Shown here: positions 1 through 12,000 of the stretch, piece by piece
Position numbering within the stretch: the first letter of the stretch is position 1
How the letters are laid out: each line of letters opens with the position of its first letter
Origin: Galaxea fascicularis
Lineage: Eukaryota > Cnidaria > Anthozoa > Scleractinia > Euphylliidae
Length of the DNA: 64,000 nt
Direction of reading: 5' to 3'
Assembly (NCBI GenBank): GCA_948470475.1
Contig: OX419342.1
Location: forward strand, 5,820,552-5,884,551
Program-made: the position numbers and the translations under genes
The notes under the pieces: model-generated
What the model saw: only the letters and a program-made list of their open reading frames with translations
Databases searched by the model: none
What the model was told of the DNA's origin: nothing

Positions 1-915
1 TTTTGGAAATGTTTGATGTTCTGCCGTAAAATCGTTCATAACTTCATTTCAAGAGTTAAGAAAAGGGACAAAGAGTTGATCTTGAGAAGGTATATAAAAG
101 GGGTACCTTTGAAAGGTAAGTGGTTGGGCCACAGGGAGGAGCCTACCCATACCAAACTATGTTGAGTACACCCCCAAACCCTCGGGGTGTACTTTATGGT
201 AAGTGCCACACAAAAACTGTAACAAGTTTTGAAATGGAGTAAACACTCTTTTCTACCACTCCTAAAGACACTCATTTCTATATGTATCAAAGATAACAGA
301 TCGACTGATCCTCAGGCAGCAATATGAAATGTTACCACTTGATTGATGCTCCCCCCTGGAGGGGGGGCAGGGGGGTACTTCCAGAAAAATCAGGAGGGGG
401 TGTGTGGCACGCTTCCTGAAACCCTTACCCTATTTCAGACCAAAATCTGTGATTTTCCCATACCCTTTTTCAGACCTGATCAAAAATTTGACACCCTTTT
501 CACACCTGGGGCCCATTTCTCGAAACTCCCAGTCACTTAATGGGCCCTCAAACCATATTTTGAACTCAAAATCTCAATAAAAGTCAAGGCTGTACTCTAA
601 GAATAGTAGCTGGGCATCCACACCCTCTAAACCCTTGGAATCCATGGCACCCAGCATATAAGTTTAGTGCAAAAACTAATACTTCGTCATCATCCAAAGG
701 CAAAAGTAAGTTGCCAGGGGTGACCGGATGCTGCTTAAGAGCACAGCCCTGAAAGTGGGGTGTGTTCTGACCTCTAATGAAGTCCATTCATTGTTTCTTT
801 AGCTGATAACTTTACTGTATAATTTTCAAAACTTTTGAAACTCCCATCTGAAATGGAAAATAAAACTGCTTAACGAGCTCAGTAATTACTGGGAGCTTCA
901 AAAAACAGCCCCTGG
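1..915. other. Gene-free repeat-derived flank
   Basis: I see no supportable gene here. The stretch 342-545 holds C- and G-rich blocks around repeated phrases such as CCCTATTTCAGACC, and the same phrase returns near 1095, so it looks like degraded repeat sequence. The phrase GGCCCATTTCTCGAAACTCC near 512 matches the end of an inverted-repeat element found twice in introns further right. The short open frames on both strands are low-complexity and have no domain I recognise. Confidence 0.5.
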
Positions 916-1084
916 CAGGAGCGGATCCAGGATTTTGAAATGGGGGGTGAATTTTTGTAATAATGTAATAGAACCAAAGCCTGGTTGAGGTGTTTGAGGG
1001 ATAAGAAAAAAAAAAGGGGGCTCAGAAAAAGGGGGCTGGGGGTGAAAATTCACCCATTTCACCTCCCCTGGATCCGCACCTGCC
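916..1084. mobile_element. MITE-like inverted repeat element (GCGGATCCAGG ends)
   Basis: The left arm, GCAGGAGCGGATCCAGG followed by a GGGGGGTGAATTTT block, is mirrored at the right by AAAATTCACCC, CCTCCCCTGGATCCGC and ACCTGCC. The arms are long relative to the roughly 170-bp total and there is no coding frame, which is typical of a non-autonomous DNA transposon. I could not assign target-site duplications. Confidence 0.7.
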
Positions 1085-1325
1085 TAGGCCCTTAAATCAA
1101 TACCCTATTTCAGACCTGCCTTATAATCAGTTCCCTAGGTCGGACCAATGTTAAAGGCACTGTTTATATGTTTTTAAAAAGTTTTGAGCTAAAAATTCCA
1201 CACTATAAAGCAGGTTGCATAATGTGCCATTATAAAAATAATACAGAATACATGCCTAATATACTATATACAGAAACAATAGGCCATTTCCGAGTTCGTC
1301 TGCCTCCTCTTCAAAGCAAGTCTAA

Positions 1326-1577
1326 TGCACCTATCAATGTTTAGACGGAAAGGGGGGGGGTATGGGCAAAGGTGCGTCATTTGAGTTTTCTTGCAATTTT
1401 TTGGTCAAATTCCCGACCCTTGGGACTGGAAATAGTTTAACAATCCTTTATAATATTTGAACTTTAATTAGTACAAGTGGTCAAATTCCCCAGAGAGGGG
1501 ACAACAGAAGTGTTCAAATGCCGCATCTTTGCCCGTACCCCCCCCCCCCCCTCTCCGTCTAAACATTGATAGGTGCA
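1326..1577. mobile_element. Inner MITE inserted in the outer element
   Basis: The terminal inverted repeats are at least 24 bp and look perfect: the element starts TGCACCTATCAATG and ends CATTGATAGGTGCA. Homopolymer G and C tracts follow just inside each arm, and then a second paired block (GGCAAAGGTGCG versus CGCATCTTTGCC). The length is about 252 bp. It lies exactly at the inner edge of the outer element's left arm, so it inserted after that element was in place. Confidence 0.8.
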
Positions 1578-1639
1578 GAAGTGCGAAGTTTTTGTTATGA
1601 AAATTAGTTTTCATTCATATTTAAAGTAGAACTAATTAC

Positions 1640-1712
1640 TATTCGCCTTGCGAGGCGATAAGGAAAATATCAAACATGTCTGATACTTTTTTATCGCCTC
1701 GCGAGGCGAATT
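1640..1712. repeat. GCGAGGCGA hairpin
   Basis: ATTCGCCTTGCGAGGCGATA pairs with TATCGCCTCGCGAGGCGAAT across a spacer of about 33 bp. It forms the internal hairpin of the surrounding mobile element and could fold stably in single-stranded form. I infer no other function. Confidence 0.7.
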
Positions 1713-2177
1713 TCTCACCGAAAGTTTGTCGCACACGTGAGGAAACGGCTGAGCTAACTGCCTCGTGAGGAATTTTGCTCAGCTCTTTCCACACGTGTGC
1801 GGCGGGCTTTAGACTCGCTTTGAAGAGGAGGCAGACATGAACTCGGAAATGGACTATTCAAAACTAGTGTGCACAAACCATACCCTATTATGGTAAAAAT
1901 TGATAAACTATTTCCAACCAAAACACCTAAAAACCCATCACCTTTGGTGTCGCACATGTGTCCCCAATAAGTTGTGTTAAGTTGTGGTATAGCAAAGGAA
2001 ATAAACCTTTGTTTAACACACAGAAGCTCTTGAATTCCAGACTGATTGCAGATAGAACCATGACGACACTGGCACTGCGTGTGGCATGTCGTTTGCGGAC
2101 TGTGGAAAATTCCCACTGGTGCGTGACGGTCACCATCATGCTGAAATCACGTGCTCTAGTGCATGATTGTAATCTCT

Positions 2178-2223
2178 GTCCCCTCCCCTCCCCTCCCCTC
2201 CCCTCTCCCCCCGCCCCCGCCCC
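2178..2223 (+). repeat. CCCCT simple repeat and C-rich tract
   Basis: Repeats of CCCCT are followed by a CCCCGCCCCCG-type tract. It is a low-complexity sequence about 350 bp upstream of the first D-glutamate cyclase-like start codon. It could be G4-forming on the minus strand. Confidence 0.7.
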
Positions 2224-2258
2224 CTCAAAAAAACAGAGAAAGAAAAATCGTAGTTCTG

Positions 2259-2436
2259 TATACTAGAAGTCGGAGTTTCGTGCGCGCGTCGGGATAAAAA
2301 GAAGCACATAATTTTCTTCTTTTGTCATGCAAAATACTTTCACAAATTCGCATTCAAAAACCTTTGTATTTTAAATATATTCTTGATTTTATCCCGACGC
2401 GCGCAAGTGTCTTTTGAAACTCCGACTTCTCGTATA
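2259..2436. mobile_element. MITE directly upstream of the first cyclase-like gene
   Basis: The left arm reads TATACTAGAAGTCGGAGTTT and then CGCGCGTCGGGATAAAA. The right arm is the reverse complement (TTTTATCCCGACGCGCG ... AAACTCCGACTTCT ... CGTATA). The element ends about 140 bp before the ATG at 2579, so it lies in the promoter or 5' UTR of that gene. No coding frame is present. Confidence 0.75.
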
Positions 2437-2578
2437 TTATTCACTTCTTTTCACGGGAAAGCGAGAAGGTATTAACATAATCAAAACCCCACAGGGACAC
2501 AAAGAACACAAGTGGCCGGAGCAGGAGTAGCGTGACGTACGCAGAGTTCTGAAGAAGCTGCTCGTTTCTTCGATCGAC

Positions 2579-5500
2579 ATGTCATTAAAGCAGGGGAATC
2601 AAGTGAGCTCCTGGAATCCTTCGAAAGCAAGATATGAATTTCGAACGAATCCACAGTTGGAGGGAGTAGGCACCGTGGGGTTCTGCATGGACCATCTGCA
2701 AGCGAATATGGCGATGCTTCCCTCTGCTTTGGCGGACGATTTTGAAAAGTTCTGTGAGCTTAACAATGCTGCATGCCCTATACTGTACAGAAGTAACATT
2801 GGCGAAGTTTCTGCTGGACCTCTGGCTCCGGACTCTGATATAAGGTACCTATAATGCTATTTGGCAACAGCTGAGCGGACAGTCTTAACTGTCTCTCCAG
2901 CGTAACTCGCAGTTCTTGCCGGCATGCAGGCAGGCAAACTGCACGTAGATGGTTCTGTTTTGAGACGGCGAGTTGCTTGGCGAGTGTTTCACGCCTATTT
3001 ACATGTATTAATTATACAGATTACACAACAAAAAGATCGGTGCCCGCCGTGGCATAATTAGTAGTAGACATTTTTGATCTCCTACTCTATGTTACGTTTT
3101 TTTCACTAAAATGCTCGTGCTACACAAAAGCGCCATAAAATGCTCAGGTAACAGCGGATAACGTTCATTGTTTTACAAATGCTAACGTTCCCAGCACAAA
3201 CTAGTACTTGTGAGGGACATTCTTTGGTGCTGATCGAAAGAATCGCGGCCTCTGGGGACGAGAATGTGGGCTCACGGTTTTGTTTTCATTTATTCCTCAT
3301 TGAAAGGGAAGACCGCTGGCCAGCACTGTCTCGAAATTGCATTTAGCCACATACCAACTTGAAATTAATGGCATTAATCACTTTGTTGTTTTAACGGCGA
3401 TAAAGTGTTTGTCAACTCGCATTATTATATCTCTCAGTCAGTACGCGCGCTGTGATTGGTCAATTTTGCGGGCCGTATTTTACTGAATTTGAAAGTGTCC
3501 TTTCCCGCGCGCCCGCGATTAACCTCAGAGATATAATAAACATGTTCTTGGTCCGTACTGTAAGTTACGGACTTTTTTCCCCATTAATTTATGGGCCGCG
3601 CGTAGGAGGCTAGCCGAGTCCGGGAATCGAACCCACTGTGCCAAACCTGCTCCCCTGATTTGTTTTTAACCACTGTTTCAGAACTGACCTCACAAGGTAC
3701 TGTGTAAATAAAAACGGGGTTATCACGGAGGAACCTGGCGACCTGACTGCATATCCATGGCATGATATGGTATCCTTCTACATTGGATGCAGCTTCTCGT
3801 TCGAGAAAAAAATGCTTGCTGCTGGAATTCCTCTCAGGCATGTTTCTGAAAAACGCTGTGTGGCAATGTTTCCAACCAACATTCAGTGTGTTCCAGTTGG
3901 GCCATTTGCATCTCCTCTAGTCGTTTCAATGCGGCCGATTCCTAAAGATGTAGTTGAAAAAGCGCTCGTTATTTCAGCTGGTTACGAGGCACTGCACGGA
4001 GCTCCCATACATATCGGAGATCCATCTGTGATTGGGATAGAAGATCTCTACAACTCAGACCTTTGTGAGCCTTCTGACATTGGGGATCTTATACCCGTGT
4101 TTTGGGCTTGCGGTAGATCGACCTCGGTTGCGGTTAGAGCAGCAAGTAAGAGTGATACTATTTTTTATAGAGCGGTTTTCGTTTGCTTTGGCTTTGCTTT
4201 ACCGTTTCTCTGCCGTGATTGGTTGACAAAACTCGCGCCACCTTCTCCGCAGCAACCAATAACAATCGCGAGATCCACGCGCGTATTTTACCACGCTTAG
4301 CGCCAGTCGCATGTAATTACTTTAAATTCTGATAGGTTAACTGAGATGTTTGCATCTTTTTCAATTGGTCAGAGTAATTGCTTTGGTATTGGTTTCTACT
4401 AACCCACGCACAATACAATCCGTAAAAATCCCTTAGCAACAACGCTAAGTCTAAAGTTAAGTTAGTCCCCCCTTAATAATGACTTTTTCTTCTTTGTAAT
4501 AGAGCTACCAGTATTCTTCTGCCATTATCCAGGATCAGTATTCATATGTGACCCAACCGTCGATGACTACTTTAAAATTCATAAACCAGAACATGGTGAT
4601 GAGCAACCCAAGCTGGTCGTTCTTTCTGAACAACCTTATCTTGCGTCAGTCTGTTCTGCCAGCGCAATGAAAACAATAGATAACCTCGGAAAAATAGTAT
4701 TGGCATCTTCTAGCAGCACTGATGGAACAGAGGATCGGGTTGTTAACAATTTCCTAAAGATATCATTAAGGCTGTCCCACGCTCCTTCTGTCATTATAGC
4801 CTTTCTCTGTGGGAAAGAAAGCTTTTTGACAGACAATTCAACATCACAGTGTCTCCAAGCAGCAGTGATTCTGATCAAAGCTCTTCGAGCTTTAAACAAG
4901 AAAATAACCATTGTTACTCAAGAGAGATCACATCTTCTTCAAGAGAGCATAACAGCTAGTGCAGCCCGAAGAGGTGTCTCGACTGATGGCGTTCGTGTTA
5001 TTGAATGGGATGAGGGTTGTGATATCAAAGAAAGGTTGTTTCAAGATGAAATTAATCACAGACTGGATGCAGTGATAGGTTTGGAAGATAAGAACAGCAC
5101 CGAAGAACCCGAGCTGATGGAATCATTATTCCAACAAGGTTTGTTACTAATGTGTTGCTGAGGGTGTTCCTGATTAGGGAATCCTGATCCAGATCTTCGG
5201 ATTTCCCGCAACCGAACACAAGATCTGAAAACAGATTTCGCCTCGGATTTTGTTAACAAAACAAAAATTCCCCGACTTGATTAGTTACTGCACAATGGAA
5301 AATGTCAAAATAAAATCAAAAGGCTACATAGTGGGTGCGACCACTGTTATGTGTACACCCTCGTTAAATAAAGGCGTTACGTACTTACTGATGTATTCGC
5401 ACAAGTAAGAGTGTGCAAAATCTCTCCATACACGAAAACGTCTGTTCAGAAATTGAAAAGAGAACGCTACCACAACAAATGGCAAACCAGATAGATTTTC

Positions 5501-6873
5501 CGACATCCATTTCTGGCCAGACGAGATCTGTGATTGGAGAACGAAACAATACCGCTAGCCATGATAACAAAAGAAGCTACAAGTCATAGGGACCAATGAA
5601 AATATAGATCTGGAAGAGCCACAGGATTACTCATGAGATTTCTGAAGCATAAGTCGTACTCTTCGTTTAGTAAAATACTTTCATGAGCTATAAACCGAAA
5701 AACCGAGCTGGAAACGTAAGCGACCGCGACCACCGTTTTAGAAATAACTGTTTAAAATTTTCTATTGTTTTTAACCTTCCTTTGGCGACCGCTTGACGCA
5801 TAATCTGCTGTTCGACTGTAGTTGGCTTGTTTTGCTACCAACAGTTTTCAGACATAACGTACATACAAGCTAACTTTCATTTCACTAACAAAAGGGGCGT
5901 TTACACGACAGAGCAAAAATGGCACGGATCCGACAAAAACTGGAACGGTTCCAACGGTTTTTGCAAAAAAAACTTTTATCCGTTCCGCAACGGATCCATA
6001 GACGCCTATGTACCCGACACGGAACGGATAAAAGTTCACTGTTTCTTTGCAAAAACTATTGGAACCGTTCCAGTTTTTGTCGGCGGATCCGTGCCATTTT
6101 TGCTCTGTCGTGTAAACTCCCCTAAAGTGTGCTTTGTTTTCTTTTGTCTTGTCTTTTGCTAGTGGAGAGTAAAAGTGGTATTGTGTCCATAAAGATCACT
6201 ACCAACAAACACAAGGTGTTCGCAGAAGAAACCTGTTCAGTGGACAGCCACATAATGACCGCTAGTTCGTTGGAGACAGCTGGGCATGGTCTTACTGCAG
6301 CCTTGTATGTGCTGAACAGGTGTCCAATTCATTCCAGATATGTAAGGCGTGGCACTGGCGAGAGACGGCTATGCGAAGTCGAGCAGTTTGTGATGAATTC
6401 AGTTGAGGTGAGTCTTGTTGAGGTCAGAGTTGATGAGCCAGATTTCTCTGTAGCTTAGAAAATCACATTGTCCAGATTTGGCGCAACGAACACCAACCAA
6501 CATAAGCAGAAAGCTACAGATTACAGAGCTTTCACAAAAGTCGTGCAAAACTGCTGTCGCTGTGACTTAACGATACTCAGACACGGATTAAAGGAGCGTT
6601 TTTTTTGTCCGGCTTTGTTTAGCCATTTGATTTTAGGATGATCGAACAGTTTCCTTTTTAAATATAAAACAACTCTTACAGGTAGCCAGTACCTTGGGTC
6701 TAAAGTTTATGTGTGCTAGAGACAGGCCCTGTGATGTTGGTTAATAACAGGTTAATACTGCTGTTTGTTGAATAATGTTGAGAAACAAGCGTTGTTTCAG
6801 TCTTATTCATCTTTCATTTTAGGATGCAACAAGGACACAGATTCTCCAAATCATTGGAGATTATTGCTGGTAA
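2579..6873 (+). CDS. DGLUCY: D-glutamate cyclase-like protein, copy 1 (five exons)
   Basis: Exons: 2579-2844, 3682-4145, 4503-5138, 6163-6407 and 6823-6873. All introns are GT-AG, the phases are 2,1,1,0, and the product is about 553 residues ending DYCW-stop. Exons 1-2 encode a YcsI/DUF1445 domain, recognisable by YEFRTNPQLEG, LQANMAMLPSALADDFEKFC, SFYIGCSFSFE, PVGPFASPLVVSMRPIPKD, GAPIHIGDP and IPVFWACG. Exons 3-5 follow the DUF4392-like half (LSHAPSVIIAFL, AVILIKALRAL, KITIVTQ, AALYVLNRCPIHSRY). In animals this family is the mitochondrial enzyme that converts D-glutamate to 5-oxo-D-proline. I see no clear targeting peptide, so an upstream exon may be missed. The GDGGNE-type motif and the ERAGR-like segment that I recall from the C-terminal domain are absent, so catalysis by that half is doubtful. 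Repeats occupy several introns. A close paralogue follows downstream. Identity is confident; activity is not. Confidence 0.87.
3421..3540. mobile_element. Short MITE in intron 1 of copy 1
   Basis: The ends mirror each other: ATTATTATATCTCTCAG at the left and CTCAGAGATATAATAAA at the right. GC-rich phrases containing GCGCGC lie inside. It is about 120 bp, non-coding, and sits about 140 bp before exon 2 of the first cyclase-like gene. Confidence 0.6.
4166..4404. mobile_element. CCAAT-rich palindromic MITE, copy 1 of 9
   Basis: This member of the dominant family in the window contains GAGCGGTTTTC at one end, TTTGCTTTGGCTTTGC, GTGATTGGTTGACAAAACTC, AGCAACCAATAACAATCGCG, GTAATTACTTTAAATTCTGA and TTGGTCAGAGTAATTGC. 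It fills about two thirds of the 357-bp intron 2 of the first cyclase-like gene and starts 20 bp after the splice donor. Confidence 0.75.
5893..6123. mobile_element. MITE in intron 3 of copy 1
   Basis: The long near-perfect inverted repeats start AGGGGCGTTTACACGACAG at the left and end CTGTCGTGTAAACTCCCCT at the right, continuing inward through GGCACGGATCCG and AACTGGAACGGTTCCAA. Almost the whole 231 bp is palindromic. It ends only 39 bp before exon 4, so the branch point and polypyrimidine tract of that intron lie in the small gap or inside the element. Confidence 0.85.
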
Positions 6874-8880
6874 AAGCATCAGCTGTGGGCATCAGCTGTT
6901 GGCTTGCAATTTTGTGTACTGACTTATTGAAATAAGCTGGAGACCGTCTAGAAAGCTCCACACAAGCGATCGGAAAAGGTGGAAAGAACTTGCTTCCGTG
7001 TTACGTGCTACTGGACATTTGCAAACAAAATTAACATACTTTTTAAAGCTTCTTATATATTGGATTATTTAGGAAGTGTTCAGTTCAAAGAACTAGCTAT
7101 AAGGTTGACATATATGTGTATGTATACCTCTTGCAAAGGCATGTAAGTTGTTTGAAATGTTAAAATTCTGTTTGGCAGAATTCTTCGATGGATTTAATAT
7201 TTAATTAATGTAAAATTCAGCTCTTCTAAGCCCAATGGGCGCCATTATTTATTAGTCCATTGGTTCGTTGAGGCTGAAACAAATTTTGTTGTAGAATCGG
7301 AAATTACGTCTTTTACAAGCTACGGGGAGGAAATGAGAATTGCGGCCCGCCGAACTCACTCTGTACATTCAGGTATATCTCCTCTGATTCAGTTCATAAT
7401 TGTCTAGTCTTCATCGTCAATAGCGGTTTATTTTCACGTGACTTACGGTGTGTACTCGACCACCAAATTGACGTCCCAGTGAGAGCCAAACAAATGGAAA
7501 CTTGGAGTGGTTTGCAGAGGCCAAAGAGAGTGATCTACAGTATTTGTCAATAAAAATTACGTTTTTTTTTGTCGTGATGGTTTGTGCTACCGTGGTTCTA
7601 CGACATACGCCTTGCATGTTAACTCGAGAATCACAATGTGGTGATTAACGTAACATTACATCTAATGCGGACTGATTTTTCTGAAGTGCAAAAAAGGTTT
7701 AGTTGGTTTGCTGTGTCAAAACGCGCACAGTGTTTTCGGCGAGAAGAGCAAGCGGCAAACATGAGTGAGCCGAGCAAGGCTTGAGAAATTAAAGGAAGCA
7801 GGGTGTGCGCATGCGCTTCCGACTATTCACTTTGTTCTGCGCGCTTGTTGATACCACCACCCCAGTATGGAGTCCATCTGAACTAATTTATTGGCACGCT
7901 AGACTAACTGCTAAGATGGTCCGTTTATATTTAAACCTAATTAATTCTTCCTCGGTATATTTCAATCGACTTTGCCCTACAGACCAATTAACTGACCCAG
8001 AACATAGAAACAAAAAACATGTTTTCGAAGGTTTCATCACGGATATCACGAGATATCACGGGTGACCCAGCTTGTTATAAGAGTTTCGAGTATGGGAAAT
8101 AAAACCTAGAATAAATAAATACATAAATAAATAGTCTGAAACTGAGAAAATTCATCGATAAATAATGCCAGAGTACCTGGTGTTGTTTTCTGACTTTGTA
8201 CGAAGTTTCAGCGTGGTTTGAGTGGTAGACTATCATGATCTAAAAATCAAGAAAAACAGCAGTTAACATTGTTAAGACTTAATCGATGAATTTTACCAGT
8301 TTGAGGCTATTTAATTAATCTTAGGTTGATTTCCAATACAAATTCTTATATTATGCTTGGGCCACTTGTGACGTTTCGTGACGTCCATGTTTAATGTTTC
8401 ACCAATGAAGACTTTTGCGTTCGAAAACCAGTAGTTAGTTGCACTTTTGTACGCGAGCACATGTTTAATGTTCATCGCTGTTTCTCCCTCTTGTTATATT
8501 CAAGTGGGTAGGTTAGGGGAGAACGAATATTATTTGGTGGGGAGGAGTGTGGGGAATAGGATTTGCCTGTGCGTGACATCTTGTTTTTCATAATTGATGT
8601 CACGCACGCCATAAAGTCACATGAGTGGTCATGAGTTTGTCATTTGTTTACATTGCGGTTGTTTTTAGTTTTTTTTTTTTTTTTAAGAAGAAAACGTAGA
8701 TAAATCATGTCCTCTAAACAAAGTGACCCTCCATACTGGAAAGTTTGTATTCCATACGACGAAGTTTAGCATAAATCTCAGAAAAGTTTTCTCGCCACGC
8801 CGGTCGTCATAAATTCAGCGGTATTACTCAAGACATGTTCGTGGGCTCCCTTGGCACTCCCTTAGGCATATTTTTATTTC
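6874..8880. other. Intergenic region between the two cyclase-like genes
   Basis: This stretch should hold the 3' UTR of copy 1 and the promoter of copy 2. It is AT-rich with weak short frames on both strands that show no recognisable domain or conserved splice context. An A-rich run of AATA/AAATA units at about 8100-8130 resembles the tail of a retroposed sequence. I see no RNA gene and no convincing regulatory element. Confidence 0.5.
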
Positions 8881-8911
8881 AAAATGTTTCGGATTACATG
8901 TAACGCCACGC

Positions 8912-8960
8912 CAACATACGCCAAGTGCGCCAGGCGTTGGCGTAAATCGCCTGGCGCTAC
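8912..8960. repeat. GC-rich hairpin beside the copy 2 start
   Basis: GCGCCAGGCG and CGCCTGGCGC are perfect reverse complements around a short loop, flanked by further ACGCCA/TGGCGT pairs. It is about 45 bp upstream of the preferred ATG of the second cyclase-like gene (9004) in otherwise AT-rich sequence. It may be a 5' UTR or promoter structure, or a repeat remnant. Confidence 0.55.
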
Positions 8961-9003
8961 GCCAAAGTTCTTCGGCTTCGGCGTGACATACATGTTTTCC
9001 AGT

Positions 9004-12000
9004 ATGGTTGACCCTTTTGGCTCATGGAAACCGTCGAAAGCTAGAAGTGAGTTCCGAACAAATCCATCATTGGAGGGCAAATCAAGTTCCGGATACTGTA
9101 TGGGTTACCTTCAGGCGAATTTAGCAATCCTCCCTTCTGCCTTGGCGGACGATTTCGAACGGTTCTGTGAATTAAACAAAGCTCCGTGTCCATTGTTGTA
9201 CAGAAGTGGAATTGGGGAACTGTCTGCAGGAAACCTGGCCCCAAACTCCGATATCACGTATGAGATTTCTCGATCCAATATATATAAGCTTGCATTTATT
9301 TAACACAACTGCTTGAAGGGCCATTCCATTTAATATCCACACACCCCCTCCCCCCCCCCTATGGATGAGGTCACCAAGAATTTACCCCCTAAGAAAAAAA
9401 AGATCAGAGTGCCGACACAATACCCCCCCCCCCCGCTCAGAAATAAGCCAAATTTTGTACTTCCCCTCAGAAAAAATCACAAGATCAAAGGATGCCGACT
9501 GGCTCACCCCCTCAGAAATGACTTTGCCCACCCCCTTCAGAAAATGTCATCCAAAGGGGGGGTGTGTGGGTATTAAATGGAATGGCCCAAAACAAAGGTC
9601 ACTTTGAGGCACAAATCTTGCATATCTTGTATTTGCATGTGAATAGTGTATATATTAAATATTGTTACTTGTCACACTCTTCAAACGGTGCCACTACAAG
9701 AAGGCAACCATCTTTAAATAAAAACAAATTTCTATTTCTTTTTAATCTACTTGATTAGTATAAAGTTGCAGTAGAGCGATGGGCTTACCACCTGTCCCTA
9801 AGAGCCTCTGTTGGATCACAGAAACCTCCTAGGAAAACCTCCTTGGAGGCCCTGTGTGCCATTTACCATGGAGAGGAATACACACAAGTTGCAGTAAGAT
9901 GCCACTTGTTGTTCGCTAATTTACAGAAGAAAGAAAAAAAAATAAAATTGCTCTCCCAGGTATTTTACCCCTTTTGTAAACAAACTGAGCCCTATGCGAT
10001 GGTTTGTTTTTTCTCAAATTTCACTTTCAGAACTGATCTCCAAATGTACTGTGCATATGAAAATGGAATTATCACAAATAGGCTTGCCAACTTGAAGCCA
10101 TATCCCATGGATGACCATGTGTCCTTCTATATAGGATGCAGCTTCTCGTTTGAAGAAGCAATGATAAAAGCTGGAATTGAACTCCAAAATGTCACCAAAA
10201 ACCGCAACGTATCTATGTTTACCACAAACATACCATGTGTTTCTGTCGGCCCATTTGCCTGTCCTATGGTTGTCTCAATGCGGCCAATCCCCAAAGATCT
10301 AGTTGAGACTGCTGTTGTCGTTACAGCTGCCTATGATGCAGTGCATGGAGCACCAATACACATTGGGGATCCAACCATGATAGGAATAGAGGATATTTAC
10401 AAAACCGAGTTTGGCGAGCCCTCTGACATATTTGGAGATCTTATACCCATGTTTTGGGCTTGTGGTGTGACGTCATCACTAGCAGTCAGATCTGCAAGTA
10501 AGTGCCATTTATGTAAAGGTAACACTTAACACTGCAAAGTGCTATATTAGCATTGTTATAGCTTCACAAGGGAGTGGACTGGTTTAGACCAGGGTAATTA
10601 GGCAGTGGTCATGAAGTTGAGGGACAATACATATATTTCTTATCAAGATTTGTATATGCTCAAACATACAATATTATTGTGCAGCATGTAGAAATCTCCA
10701 GGATTTGAACAAGTTTTTGGAAAATCCTTGACAATGGTAGAAGATACTGGAAAATCGTGAAAATCAAAAGTTTCTTGAAAGACATTTAGGGAGGATTCAG
10801 ATGGGAAGATCCAACATCTGACAAACAGTTAATGTGCATTTTTGGTTCCAGGAAAAACTTTCTGAGGTCTGGAAAATTCCTGGAAATTTGTATCTGAAAA
10901 AGGATACATTTATCTGCTTTTCTTGTTGTGCTGTACTGACTGGTGTTCAGGATGATGAGAAAGGACAATGTGTATAGTGGAACCCCGTCTTACGGTCACC
11001 TTGTTAATGCCCATACATTTTCTACAAGAAAACCCTGTGGGGCCTCCTCGTTAATACGGCCAGATTTTTATGGCCTGTTGGTGACCGTATTGCGGGGGGG
11101 TCCACTGTAGTTCCAGAAAATATCCATATCCCCCTCCCCACAGAAGGTCATTGGAAATTCCAAGGGGGAGGGGGTGGTAAAAGCAAAAGTTTTTACAGAA
11201 AGGTATGGAGCTAAATTGGAATTTCCAGAGGGGTGGGGGGGGGGTCAAATTATTCAAAAACCTTGATGGGTGAGGTCAGTATAGATCTTTTCCTGAACCA
11301 CACAATACCATAAAGTGTTTTCGCATTTGATTCCTGCTAAATTATGCCATTTTTCAAACTCCATTTTTACAGAACCACCGTTATCCTTTAGCCATTCTCC
11401 TGGCTCAATGTTCATCTGTGACACTACTGTGGATGAGTACTTTGATGTTCATAAACCAGAACATGGTGATGAACAAGCAAGGCTAGTCGTTCTTACAGAG
11501 CAACCTTATCTTGCATCAGTCATCTCTGCCAGTGCAATTAAAAAAGTAGGTGAGCTTGCAAATATGGCATGGGAGTCTAACAACAAAGCTAAAGGATCAG
11601 ATAATAGTGTGTTGGTTGCTAATGATCTTTTGAAGATAGCAGTGAGGCTATCTCATGCCCCGTCAGTTGTGATATGCTTTCTTAATGAGGAAGACAGTCT
11701 TTCATCTGATGCACCAGCATCAGATTGTATCCAAGGAGCAGTGGCTCTCATCAAAGCTCTTCAAACATTGGATAAGAAAATAACCATTGTTACTCAGGGC
11801 AATGCACAGCTACTTAAAGATAGCATAACAGCAAGGGCTGCCAAGGGACAAGCTGATGGTGTTAATGTTGTAGAGTGGGACGAGGGTTGTGATATGAAAG
11901 ACAGGCTGTATCAAGGCAAAATCAGTCACAGGCTTGATGCAATGATTGCTCTACAAGTGGCTTCAAATACTGAGAATGGCAAAATTAAAGGAGGTCCAGT

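Larger units (their letters stand above)
1283..1856. mobile_element. Outer inverted-repeat element interrupted by another MITE
   Basis: The left arm (1283-1325, containing CCATTTCCGAGTTC and TGCCTCCTCTTCAAAGC) is the near-perfect reverse complement of the right arm (1808-1856, containing GCTTTGAAGAGGAGGCAG and GAACTCGGAAATGG). Its interior carries a strong hairpin at 1640-1712. A separate complete inverted-repeat element begins right after the left arm, so this is an older element that was invaded. It has no coding capacity. Confidence 0.75.

Noticed and set aside
3620..3650. tRNA-like phrase (GGGAATCGAACCC)
   Set aside because: A single box-B-like string without box A, stems or correct spacing. 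It is probably a coincidence or a small SINE remnant.
5827..6162. Overlapping open frames around 5.8-6.2 kb on both strands
   Set aside because: They are produced by the near-perfect palindrome of a MITE, and the intron 3 splice sites of copy 1 remove the region.
8884..9003. N-terminal extension of copy 2 from the ATG at 8884
   Set aside because: The added residues come from a GC-rich hairpin with no counterpart in copy 1. The ATG at 9004 aligns the two proteins.
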